Virus record (IMG/VR): IMGVR_UViG_3300047557_002041 | Coordinates: 1-44,122 of that record | Strand: one strand, 5' to 3' | Source: a virus | Length of the DNA: 44,122 bases | Part shown: positions 33,785-39,712 of the stretch, piece by piece | Layout: every line of letters begins with the position of its first letter | Numbering within the stretch: the stretch's first letter is position 1 | Notes under the pieces: model-generated | What the model was told of the DNA's origin: nothing | Database searches by the model: none | What the model saw: only the letters and a program-made list of their open reading frames with translations | Program-made: the position numbers and the translations under genes

Positions 33785-34124
33785 TGAGGATGTCGATGTT
33801 CTCTTGTGTTAGGGCCACGGTCGTTTTAAATGAACTTAGATATTCGGTCAACGATTTAGGTTTTCGAGAAGCCTGTATAGCACGGGCTAGAACGTAACCA
33901 ATGTTTTCTTCTTTGGTTTCTCTAAAACCCTCACCTTTACCAAATTTTAGTTGGGTAACAAGTTTTCCAAGATCTATAAGTTCTTTTGCTTCTAACGTAG
34001 CACCGTCTTTAAGGCGCCTATGCGCAATACGAAGAAACGCCTCTGCTGATTCGGAGACGATATCTTCCATGTTTAAGTCGGTATTAACCGCTATAGTGCG
34101 ATTATTAAAATCGTCTTTAATCAT
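33741..34124 (-). CDS. terS: Terminase small subunit
   Basis: 127 residues directly upstream of TerL. Helical N-terminal part with EDIVSESAEAFLRIAHRRLKDGATLEAKELIDLGKLVTQLKFG, then a helix (GYVLARAIQASRKP) and an acidic end. The size and position fit a TerS that recognises the packaging site; no textbook HTH is clear. The hairpin-rich DNA just upstream is a natural target. Confidence 0.75.
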   Translation of the reverse strand: MIKDDFNNRTIAVNTDLNMEDIVSESAEAFLRIAHRRLKDGATLEAKELIDLGKLVTQLKFGKGEGFRETKEENIGYVLARAIQASRKPKSLTEYLSSFKTTVALTQENIDILNAFIDHVTAPEHTD

Positions 34125-34130
34125 TCAGGT

Positions 34131-34307
34131 TTATTTGTGCAGTAGAACGGTGTTCGTAAGAACCATGTACAGTAGTGCGCTCATAAGTAAAGCATATGTA
34201 GCTTTAGGTATGTCATTAAAGTGATAGTAGGCATAGCTTACTAAAAACTGCCATATTGCAAGGCCGCTTACCAACAGGCCGCAAAAAATTTTAAGAAAAT
34301 GAAACAT
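34131..34307 (-). CDS. Holin-like membrane protein, 58 aa
   Basis: Encoded from ATG 34307 behind AGGAG. Two hydrophobic helices: LKIFCGLLVSGLAIWQFLVSY and ATYALLMSALLYMVLTNTVLL, joined by a short HFNDIPK loop and ending in HK. The topology and size fit a class II holin. In T7 the holin gene likewise directly precedes terS. It is the first gene behind the late promoter and was too short for a 60-residue cut-off. Confidence 0.75.
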   Translation of the reverse strand: MFHFLKIFCGLLVSGLAIWQFLVSYAYYHFNDIPKATYALLMSALLYMVLTNTVLLHK

Positions 34308-34332
34308 ACTAGTCTCCTATAGCGTAAATAAT

Positions 34333-34360
34333 ATAATATCTATTTGTAGCCAGAAGTCAA
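34333..34360 (-). promoter_or_regulatory. Late promoter (minus strand)
   Basis: On the minus strand: TTGACT (34360-34355), 16-base spacer, TATTAT (34338-34333), 26 bases upstream of the holin-like start. The same TTGACT and 16-base spacing occur before the AbrB-like gene. It is the only good promoter candidate for the 20 kb late operon. Confidence 0.75.
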
Positions 34361-34368
34361 GTTTGTAA

Positions 34369-34400
34369 CATAATATACACATCGTAGCATAATATACACA
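34369..34400. repeat. Direct repeat upstream of the late promoter
   Basis: CATAATATACAC occurs at 34369-34380 and 34389-34400, 20 bp apart (about two helical turns), starting 9 bases upstream of the -35 box. Two in-phase sites are what an activator or repressor of late transcription would need. Confidence 0.55.
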
Positions 34401-34446
34401 GTTATATGCAGTTTTGTGTATATGTGTTTATAACACGCATTAAAAA

Positions 34447-34519
34447 GGGGCTTAACTTGTGACAAGCTGTCACGGGTTCAGTATGTTCCATTTTGGAACC
34501 AACTTACAGCAAAAGCCCC
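34447..34519. ncRNA. Nested hairpins (three-way junction-like); packaging-site or RNA candidate
   Basis: GGGGCTT (34447-34453) can pair with AAGCCCC (34513-34519). Inside are two perfect hairpins: GTGACA-AGC-TGTCAC (34459-34473) and GTTCCA-TTT-TGGAAC (34485-34499). No ORF crosses with support. It lies upstream of terS, so it may be a terminase recognition site; as RNA it could fold as a small three-way junction. The right strand of the outer stem is also used by the terminator at 34515-34532. Confidence 0.4.
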
Positions 34520-34532
34520 CAGAGACTAGGGC
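34515..34532 (-). terminator. Second minus-strand terminator-like hairpin
   Basis: On the minus strand: GCCC, 10-base loop, GGGC, followed by TTTTGCTGTAA. The tail GGGGGCTTTTGCTGTA repeats that of the terminator at 34706-34733. The stem is short. Two look-alike terminators about 190 bases apart suggest either a duplication or a short transcript between them. Confidence 0.45.
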
Positions 34533-34680
34533 AGTTACCTGCCACACCACACGAAGCGGACGTTCATCTTTGGGAGCTATGCTTTTATAGGAGAGGCATG
34601 GGGCACATCATCCAACAGCCACACGGCTCACGTTCAGCCTAGGCTTATGCGCTGGGAGAGGTGTTGTCTCTACGATAAGG

Positions 34681-34778
34681 TTATCCTACCACATCTCCTG
34701 ATACAGCAAAAGCCCCCATTGCTGAGGGCTTTTATCCTGTTTCTTGAATTTTCTTCGTCAATTTTATCCTACCACATC
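34681..34778. repeat. 15-bp direct repeats flanking a terminator
   Basis: TTATCCTACCACATC occurs at 34681-34695 and 34764-34778. The second copy encodes the last residues and stop of the 173-aa minus gene; the first is a copy of that gene end downstream. The segment between holds the terminator. This looks like a small duplication of the 3' end of the gene. Confidence 0.65.
34706..34733 (-). terminator. Terminator of the early minus-strand operon
   Basis: AAAAGCCC and GGGCTTTT form an 8-bp stem, with T-rich flanks on both strands. It begins 31 bases after the stop of the 173-aa gene. It is nearly symmetric and could work in both directions. Confidence 0.75.
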
Positions 34779-35285
34779 AAACACGTATTTGGCAGCTTGT
34801 ATTTCGTATTGTTTCAAATCTGCCTTGCGTTGCTCTTTGGGCACCGTGGGGTTGGCTGCCTGATACCGAAGGCGCCCGTCAATCTTTAGGCGCTCAAACT
34901 CCATAAAGCGCTGTAAGGGTATAAAGGGCCATTTGAGGGCAGAAAGGAACTGCACCCAGTGGGCGTCGTTAAAGGGCTGGTCGTGTTCGCCTTTAATATG
35001 GAAGGGTTCTAAAGCCACAGGGTTGATTTCAGGCACTTCGTCTTTTAGTTCCTGAAATTCCTCCTCCACCTTCTCCCATGTATCAGGGTGCATGTTACGT
35101 TTAAGACTGCGTAACCGTTGTGCTTCGTTCTTTAGTTGTGGGTCTAGCTTTACTTCTACGAGCCCACGGTCATAAGCTTGCCACACGTAATCGCCCATCT
35201 CTTGCAGAGCATCCAGTGTAGGCAATGGCCGTGGTTGCCACGTGTCCATTCGGGCCGTGAGAGTTGGGGGTAGCTTAGCCTTCAA
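34764..35285 (-). CDS. Hypothetical protein, 173 aa
   Basis: Helical, charged protein (LRSLKRNMHPDTWEKVEEEFQELKDEVPE; WPFIPLQRFMEFERLKIDGR). It overlaps the HNH gene by 11 bases and is the last gene of the early minus operon. No family recognised. Its final 15 bases are duplicated beyond the terminator. Confidence 0.65.
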   Translation of the reverse strand: MKAKLPPTLTARMDTWQPRPLPTLDALQEMGDYVWQAYDRGLVEVKLDPQLKNEAQRLRSLKRNMHPDTWEKVEEEFQELKDEVPEINPVALEPFHIKGEHDQPFNDAHWVQFLSALKWPFIPLQRFMEFERLKIDGRLRYQAANPTVPKEQRKADLKQYEIQAAKYVFDVVG

Positions 35286-35622
35286 GGTTTAATCTCCCTG
35301 TTTTATGCATGTCTACATGGCACTGGCGGCACACTAAAGCGCATTTGGCTGCTTCGGTTAGTATTTTTTGCGTGCCTTTAACCACGCCTTCCCCTCTTAA
35401 TATACTGCCAATAGTTCCTTGGTCCAAGGTAAATCGCTTTTCTTTTGGATTTAAGTGGTGCAAGTCTGCATCGTAGAAATCAACACCCATATGGCATTTT
35501 TGACATTCATTATTCCAAACGCCTAGTAGACTGGCTCGCATTTGATGTTCACGTTGACCACCAAAGTAGGGCATGTAGCTTTTACTGGGTACAAAAGAGC
35601 CGTAACCGAGAAGCTGAACCAT
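35275..35622 (-). CDS. HNH endonuclease
   Basis: 115 residues from ATG 35622, behind GGAGGTG. Zinc-binding pairs CxxC (C40, C43) and CxxC (C98, C101) frame the HNH core: DLHHLNP (H55, H56, N58) and the second part CHVDMH (H102, H106). It may be a free-standing homing nuclease or a packaging-associated HNH as in cos phages. It is in a separate operon from terminase, which favours the former. Confidence 0.85.
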   Translation of the reverse strand: MVQLLGYGSFVPSKSYMPYFGGQREHQMRASLLGVWNNECQKCHMGVDFYDADLHHLNPKEKRFTLDQGTIGSILRGEGVVKGTQKILTEAAKCALVCRQCHVDMHKTGRLNLEG

Positions 35623-35675
35623 GCAAACACCTCCAAGCCACAAAGTAGTAGGTTTAAAGGGCGGTTATGTGACGG

Positions 35676-36245
35676 TCACTTATTATCAATCCGATACGCT
35701 TGCAAAAAGCCATAGCCTTGTTCTACGCGTATGGCGGGTTTGATGCGCTTTTTAAGGCCGCTGTAGACGTTGAGGCTGTAATACCATACTCCATTCGGAG
35801 GGCAGTCAACCACGGCCCCTGTCCATGGATAGTGATACCGTTGTCTATCAACGTTTGTGGTGGTTGCGGGGAGTATTCGGACTCCACGCGTATCTGGAAG
35901 GTCGGCATGGCGGATGATGGTTTGACCGACCATGATGTTATGGCGTGGGTCAGTATTGGAGATTTCGTACTGTCCAAGAATGAGGTAACAGGCATTGGAG
36001 AGTTCATTGTGAATGGGGCCTACGGTGTAGATGGGTTGTCGGGAGTCGTAGCCGGGGTAAGTGGTGGCGATTTGTGTGGTGGATTCGGTGCGGTCTTCAA
36101 AAAGAAAAGCCGCGTAGGCTCCGAAGGGACGTAGGAGTACGGCGCAGGCAAGAAGTAAAAGGATTAGTTTCTTGAACACTGGGCGACGTCCGTTGAGCTT
36201 TATTGCGGCTTGTAAGGGATGAGATAGAGAAAGGAACATGAACAC
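35676..36245 (-). CDS. Secreted/periplasmic protein, up to 189 aa
   Basis: A strong signal peptide is visible: FKKLILLLLACAVLLRPFGAYA, probably cut after AYA. The start is uncertain. GTG 36245 and ATG 36239 leave a 22-residue pre-sequence, whereas GTG 36179 places the start directly at the signal (MFKKLILL); none has a strong ribosome site. The mature part contains three Cys, two of them well apart (ACYLILGQYE, VDCPPNGVWYYSL). An exported early phage protein could act at the envelope, for example in superinfection exclusion; that is inference. Confidence 0.7.
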   Translation of the reverse strand: MFMFLSLSHPLQAAIKLNGRRPVFKKLILLLLACAVLLRPFGAYAAFLFEDRTESTTQIATTYPGYDSRQPIYTVGPIHNELSNACYLILGQYEISNTDPRHNIMVGQTIIRHADLPDTRGVRILPATTTNVDRQRYHYPWTGAVVDCPPNGVWYYSLNVYSGLKKRIKPAIRVEQGYGFLQAYRIDNK

Positions 36246-36277
36246 TTGGGTATTGTATATGGTTTTTGGGCTTTGGT

Positions 36278-36502
36278 CTAGTCTTTGGCTTCCATGCAGT
36301 TTATAAAATCAATGGCCATTGCAAGGGCTTCTTTTACAGTGTTTCCATCCGTGTAGATAGGATACCAGTAGCCGTAGCTTCGTATGCTGTAGCTGTTGGT
36401 GGTTTCGTCGAGATCTAACGTAAACACAACTTGAGATGGCCGCTTACGCAGATTGTCTAGTTCTTCAGGGGTTAAGAGGTGTGGGGTTAGGTCTCTGGTC
36501 AT
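36278..36502 (-). CDS. Small HicB-like-fold protein, 74 aa
   Basis: The segment VVFTLDLDETTNSYSIRSYGYWYPIYTDGNTVKEALAMAIDFI has the strand-strand-loop-helix pattern of HicB-type or UPF0150 small domains. No HTH and no HicA partner are present, so it is not a recognisable toxin-antitoxin pair. It is the first gene of the minus early operon, 27 bases after the -10 box. Start is the second of two nearby ATGs, with AAAGGAG upstream. Confidence 0.6.
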   Translation of the reverse strand: MTRDLTPHLLTPEELDNLRKRPSQVVFTLDLDETTNSYSIRSYGYWYPIYTDGNTVKEALAMAIDFINCMEAKD

Positions 36503-36529
36503 TGGTCATTGGGCTCCTTTCTTTGTTCT

Positions 36530-36557
36530 ATTATAATACTGTTTTGAAAAAATGCAA
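36530..36557 (-). promoter_or_regulatory. Early minus-strand promoter
   Basis: On the minus strand: TTGCAT (36557-36552), 16-base spacer, consensus TATAAT (36535-36530) in the context GTATTATAATAG, the same -10 context as the plus-strand early promoter at 37633. The -35 is weak. The two promoters face outward from the 1.1 kb non-coding region. Confidence 0.65.
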
Positions 36558-36570
36558 ATAATTTTCTTTG

Positions 36571-36600
36571 GGGACGGGTCCCTTTAGTAAGGAATTTTTT
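36571..36600 (+). terminator. Hairpins followed by a T-run, function unclear
   Basis: GGGAC-GG-GTCCC (36571-36582) and CCTT-tagt-AAGG (36581-36592) are followed by a T-rich run. On the plus strand this looks like a weak terminator that would keep plus-strand transcripts from entering the minus operon. It could equally be part of the origin region. Confidence 0.35.
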
Positions 36601-36890
36601 TATTTTTCCCTACCCCCCACGCCCAACGCTCACTGCTCAGCGTTCAACGCCCAACACAATAGACCAATGCCATTGTTCAAAGAACATAGCCCATCGATCG
36701 ACCATTAAATACCCTCGATAAGCCAACAAAAGCCGATTACCTAAGGGTAAATAAGAGCGTCAATTGGTTTTGTTAGGTGTCATAGGCCAATGATCGTTGA
36801 ACAGAGAGTGTATAACTCATTCTAGGATCGACGAGAATGGGCCTTGATTATGTTTTAGGTACTTTGGGTAGGGGTAATTGGCTCTGGTTT

Positions 36891-37064
36891 TTGATCTTTG
36901 GGCATTGAACAATGAACTACTACAAGAGTCGTGTCCACCCGTCCACTTGCCCGTCCACTAGTGGACAGGGTGGACATCCCTTGGTGGGAGCGGATTTCGG
37001 CGATTTGCGTCCACACGTCCACTCATTTTATGGGAAGGGTAGGGGGGTTGATCTTTGGGCATTG
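36891..37064. repeat. 17-bp direct repeat
   Basis: TTGATCTTTGGGCATTG occurs at 36891-36907 and 37048-37064. A related inverted form (caatgttcaatgccc) lies at 37402-37416. These add to the repeat set of the origin-like region. Confidence 0.6.
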
Positions 37065-37399
37065 GTCAGGTGGCCTACCATCTATTTATATTATATATAT
37101 TGTTCCTCTCTCTCTCTCTCTCTCTCTCTCTCGCCTTCACTATAAGAAAAGCCATTTGGCCACCTGGCCATCCCCTATTATTTAAGTGGACCGGTGGCCA
37201 CAAAACGGGCAATCCCTTGCGCCCCAACGGTTTCGGCGCTGTCCACTAGTGGACGGGCAATTGGACGGGTGGACATGATTCTCTGTGAGAGGATTCTATA
37301 CAAAGTACAGTAAAAAGGTGTTTTTGAAACACTGTCTATGAGCGGGATGTCCACCCTGTCCACTAGTGGCCACACGTGGCCACACGTGGCCACAAAACG
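36933..37399. other. Candidate replication origin: inverted and tandem GTGGAC/GTGGCC repeats
   Basis: A 34-base segment at 36933-36966 recurs inverted at 37241-37274 with one mismatch. A 28-base segment at 36953-36980 recurs inverted at 37344-37371 with one mismatch. Both pairs share the perfect palindrome GTCCACTAGTGGAC (36953-36966; 37241-37254), with a near copy at 37358-37371. GTGGCCACA-type 10-base units follow in tandem at 37366, 37376 and 37386, and GTGGCCACAAAACG also occurs at 37194. There are no supported genes in 36558-37693. An AT-rich stretch lies directly to the right. This resembles iteron origins; alternatives are a regulatory or packaging region. Confidence 0.65.
37106..37132 (+). 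repeat. (CT)13 microsatellite
   Basis: Twenty-seven bases of alternating C and T, preceded by an alternating AT-rich run (37082-37103). Such a tract is rare in a compact phage genome. It lies in the centre of the inverted repeats and could form triplex or H-DNA, act as a protein site, or vary in length between isolates. Confidence 0.8.
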
Positions 37400-37439
37400 A
37401 CCAATGTTCAATGCCCTACATCCAAAGCCCATACACCGT

Positions 37440-37632
37440 ATATCTATCATATACATGTAAAGAAATGTTAAAGACTATTATAAAATTAACAATCTTTATA
37501 GTATAATATTATAATAATACGTCTTTGTAACATAACTTAACAATGTAAACAGCAACTTTACAATGTTAAGCACGTCTTAACATTATTAAGAATTGTAACT
37601 AATGTAAACAATGTAACAAACTATAAAAAAGG
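37440..37632. other. AT-rich element with TTAACA/TGTAAA repeats (candidate unwinding region)
   Basis: About 190 bases of very high A+T with repeated short words on both strands: TTAACA, TGTTAA, AATGTAAAC and AACAATGTAA. CTTAACA near 37537 and TGTTAAG near 37564 are arms of an inverted repeat. It adjoins the iteron-like block and ends at the promoter at 37633. The layout fits a DNA unwinding element. No DnaA-box consensus (TTATCCACA) was seen. Confidence 0.55.
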
Positions 37633-37660
37633 TTGACAGTTAAAACAATGCTATTATAAT
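37633..37660 (+). promoter_or_regulatory. Early plus-strand promoter
   Basis: Consensus TTGACA (37633-37638), 16-base spacer, consensus TATAAT (37655-37660). It precedes the run of small early genes from 37694 and is divergent from the promoter at 36530. Confidence 0.85.
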
Positions 37661-37693
37661 AGAGTTAAGAGAAACGGAAGGAGCCCAAGCATC

Positions 37694-37930
37694 ATGCCAT
37701 TTCAAGAAGAAGCTTTTTTGTTTCAAAAATGCACCGCTAACTGTGGTTGTGTTGGGAGCTGGATAGCCCCGCAAGGTACAAAAGACAATCTATCCCCCGT
37801 GTTTAAGGATACTGCGGATCTATTTAACTGGCTTAACGCCAATGGTTGGGAAGCAACCACACCTTACAGTTTTCGTTACATTAAAAAGGAAGGAACCCCA
37901 AACAATGACCATAGAACGTTTACCGTTTAA
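37694..37930 (+). CDS. Small early protein, 78 aa
   Basis: First gene behind the early promoter, with GGAAGGAG upstream. Contains three Cys near the N-terminus (KCTANCGC) and a DLFNWLNANGWEATTPYSFRYIKKEG segment. Overlaps the next gene by 26 bases. No family recognised; first early genes often reprogram the host. Confidence 0.7.
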   Translation: MPFQEEAFLFQKCTANCGCVGSWIAPQGTKDNLSPVFKDTADLFNWLNANGWEATTPYSFRYIKKEGTPNNDHRTFTV

Positions 37931-38054
37931 CGATGGTTGGCTTATATCCGATGTGCTAAACGGATATCTAGTCTCCCGCAAGTACTTTTTCTATACCAAA
38001 AAAGAAGCCATTGCCCTATTCAAACAGGAGGTGTACACCAACTATGTTCAATGA
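37905..38054 (+). CDS. Small early protein, 49 aa (paralogue of 39578 gene)
   Basis: Starts at ATG 37905 after GGAAGGAA. MTIE-x(7)-W-x-IS, then a G-x-LV, YF-x-Y-x-KKEA-x-ALFK-x-E pattern is shared with the 44-residue gene at 39578-39712. The pair are clear paralogues of one small family. Predicted strands followed by a KKEA helix. Function unknown. Confidence 0.75.
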   Translation: MTIERLPFNDGWLISDVLNGYLVSRKYFFYTKKEAIALFKQEVYTNYVQ

Positions 38055-38142
38055 TCTCTATTCAATCCCCAACGAAATAGCCCTTTACCTCTATGAACAA
38101 GACCTTTTGTCCCTGCTTTATGACACGTTAGAAACCCTATAG
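38044..38142 (+). CDS. Possible very small early protein, 32 aa
   Basis: An ATG frame (MFNDLYSIPNEIALYLYEQD...) with AGGAGGTG upstream, overlapping the previous gene by 11 bases and filling the gap to the next gene. Leucine- and acid-rich. Support is ribosome site and packing only. Confidence 0.5.
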   Translation: MFNDLYSIPNEIALYLYEQDLLSLLYDTLETL

Positions 38143-38157
38143 AAAGGGGACGCAATA

Positions 38158-38373
38158 ATGTTACCAAAGTTACTACACGCTTTTGGCGCTTATTCCTTTT
38201 GGTTGGTTGAGAACCAAAACACTACCAAGCTAGCCCTGCGGGTTGATAAAGGCACCCAATCTCAATACCCCATCAAGTATGCCAATGATGGATTGGGTTG
38301 GGACTACCCCGAATGTATTTCAAAACGTGCAAAAAACAAAGCCTTGTCACTAATAAAAGCCCTTAACTTGTAA
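38158..38373 (+). CDS. Small early protein, 71 aa
   Basis: Preceded by GAAAGGGGACGC. Contains HAFGAYSFWLVENQNTTKLALRVDKGTQ and a basic, helical end (SKRAKNKALSLIKAL). No family recognised. Confidence 0.65.
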   Translation: MLPKLLHAFGAYSFWLVENQNTTKLALRVDKGTQSQYPIKYANDGLGWDYPECISKRAKNKALSLIKALNL

Positions 38374-38415
38374 CTTAAACCGATTCAGTTCGTCGTTATG
38401 TTTAGGAGTACACCA

Positions 38416-38517
38416 ATGGGTAAATGGATCGAAACCACCTCAGAACAACACCCCTATATATGCTTTGCCATAGGTTTCAGCTCTCTGATCGTTGTTCTCT
38501 GTTTATTGAATTGTTAG
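38416..38517 (+). CDS. Small membrane protein, 33 aa
   Basis: ATG 38416 after TTAGGAG. A charged N-terminus (MGKWIETTSEQHP) is followed by one membrane helix (YICFAIGFSSLIVVLCLLNC). Likely a single-pass inner-membrane peptide. Too short for usual gene callers; function unknown. Confidence 0.55.
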   Translation: MGKWIETTSEQHPYICFAIGFSSLIVVLCLLNC

Positions 38518-38542
38518 TTGGAAAGAAAGGACCCCCTGCACA

Positions 38543-38977
38543 ATGAGTAACTACGTTTTACAATCCCTACGTTCTGAACAATCCCAAATTGATACGCTTT
38601 TGGAAGTGTTAGAGGAGCAAGGCCACAACCTAACTCATCAACAAATTGAAGGCGTGGAGGCTCTGGACTCTTACGAGTACTTTTCCGGTTTAGATATTGG
38701 CTTGGATTGTGACGATGCGGATATTATCGATACCGTTCGTGAGCATATTGCTGAAGCCGTGCTTGCCATTGAAACCACCATCACAAAACGCGTTCTTCTC
38801 GGTTGCGGTGGCCCTACACGCTATATAGAGGTGGATTTCGATGAAGACGGTGACGTGATTGGCGGACGATATTTTGATAATGCAGGGGCGATGAATGACC
38901 GTGACGCTGAAACAATGCGCACGTTAAACATAAACGAAGCCCAAGCCTTTGCAGACCGTTACTGCTTGGGGGAATAG
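38543..38977 (+). CDS. Acidic early protein, 144 aa
   Basis: Strongly acidic (SGLDIGLDCDDADIIDTVREHI; YIEVDFDEDGDVIGGRYFD). The acidic profile could suit a DNA mimic, but there is no direct evidence. Preceded by AAAGAAAGGA. One of the larger genes of this array. Confidence 0.65.
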   Translation: MSNYVLQSLRSEQSQIDTLLEVLEEQGHNLTHQQIEGVEALDSYEYFSGLDIGLDCDDADIIDTVREHIAEAVLAIETTITKRVLLGCGGPTRYIEVDFDEDGDVIGGRYFDNAGAMNDRDAETMRTLNINEAQAFADRYCLGE

Positions 38978-38994
38978 AAAGGAAACACAACACA

Positions 38995-39165
38995 ATGACC
39001 AACCCTTTCCCCTTAGATACTCCTAATTGGTACTACTACCAACTAATGGAGACCCGAGACCGTATGAAAGCCGGCGAGCTTTTAATAACCGATGTGAAAA
39101 TGGCTGAAGTTGCGTTTAGTGAAGCTGTAAAGCGTTATAAAGGAGTAACACAATGCACAAGGTGA
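38995..39165 (+). CDS. Small early protein, 56 aa
   Basis: ATG 38995 follows GAAAGGAAACACAACACA, the ribosome-site style repeated across this array. Sequence MTNPFPLDTPNWYYYQLMETRDRM then a helix (KMAEVAFSEAVKRYKG). It overlaps the next gene by 13 bases. It is below the 60-residue cut-off but well supported by site and spacing. Confidence 0.65.
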   Translation: MTNPFPLDTPNWYYYQLMETRDRMKAGELLITDVKMAEVAFSEAVKRYKGVTQCTR

Positions 39166-39347
39166 TTGCCGTAAACTACGCCACCGGTACAGATAAATTG
39201 ATAGGCCAATTCACCACGCTAGAGGAGGCCGAGGCTTTCCGGCCCTCATCTGAACAGGTGCAAGGCTTCACACACTTGGAGCTATGGCCGCATAACTGGA
39301 TACACACTGATAAGGGTTTCGCCCCATTTGCCACGTTAGAACTGTAG
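39153..39347 (+). CDS. Small early protein, 64 aa
   Basis: Preceded by AAAGGAGTAACACA. A compact alpha/beta sequence with LIGQFTTLEEAEAFRPSSEQ and aromatic LELWPHNWIHTDKGF. No family recognised. Confidence 0.65.
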   Translation: MHKVIAVNYATGTDKLIGQFTTLEEAEAFRPSSEQVQGFTHLELWPHNWIHTDKGFAPFATLEL

Positions 39348-39362
39348 AAAGGACACAGTACA

Positions 39363-39560
39363 ATGAGATTTGCAACAACCTACACAGACGACAAACCCGC
39401 ACGCTATTACGTTGACGGTGTACGGGTAAGCCGTGAGCGGTTTGAGTTTAAAGAAATACTTTGCCAACAAGAGGGCAAACAATACAACAGCAGCTATACC
39501 AAGTGTAAACAGCTAGGCAACGGTAGGCTGCGCCGTACCAGTTACCATAGTTACAGCTAG
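39363..39560 (+). CDS. Small basic early protein, 65 aa
   Basis: Preceded by AGAAAGGACACAGTACA. Basic, with many Arg/Lys/Tyr (RYYVDGVRVSRERFEFKE..., YTKCKQLGNGRLRRTSYHSYS). Two Cys. Possibly nucleic-acid binding from charge alone. Confidence 0.6.
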   Translation: MRFATTYTDDKPARYYVDGVRVSRERFEFKEILCQQEGKQYNSSYTKCKQLGNGRLRRTSYHSYS

Positions 39561-39577
39561 ATACGAAAGGTTACACA

Positions 39578-39712
39578 ATGACAATAGAAAAAACATATCA
39601 AGGGGCTTGGTGTATCTCCGCCATTATTGACGGCCACCTAGTCACAAAACAATACTTTGGCTATAGCAAAAAAGAAGCCGTAGCCCTGTTTAAAGAGGAG
39701 ACAGCACAATGA
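39578..39712 (+). CDS. Small early protein, 44 aa (paralogue of 37905 gene)
   Basis: ATG 39578 after CGAAAGGTTACACA. Shares the MTIE...W-x-IS...G-x-LV...YF-x-Y-x-KKEA-x-ALFK-x-E pattern with the 49-residue gene at 37905-38054. The stop overlaps the next start as ATGA. Conservation between the two copies shows both are genuine genes. Confidence 0.75.
   Translation: MTIEKTYQGAWCISAIIDGHLVTKQYFGYSKKEAVALFKEETAQ

Noticed and set aside
34447-34519. tRNA gene, because a 7-bp GGGGCTT/AAGCCCC end stem encloses about 73 bases with inner hairpins
   Set aside because: There is no D-loop GG, no T-loop consensus GGTTCGAATCC and no 7-base anticodon loop. The inner hairpins have 3-base loops.
35700-36134. 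Plus-strand frame of 144 residues opposite the secreted protein gene
   Set aside because: It is antisense to a gene with a clear signal peptide, has no ribosome site and a valine/glycine-rich shadow composition.
36278-36502. HicAB toxin-antitoxin system
   Set aside because: Only a HicB-like partial fold is present; no HicA-like neighbour and no C-terminal DNA-binding domain.
36933-37399. CRISPR array
   Set aside because: Repeats are palindromic and inverted with unequal spacing; there are no uniform spacers and no cas genes. The Cas4-like protein belongs to a recombination operon.
36912-37456. Open reading frames across the repeat region on both strands (36912-37145, 36931-37185, 37055-37249, 37178-37456)
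   Set aside because: Their sequences are translations of repeats (SLSLSLS from the CT tract; STRP...ARPLV from palindromes), they overlap each other and lack good ribosome sites.
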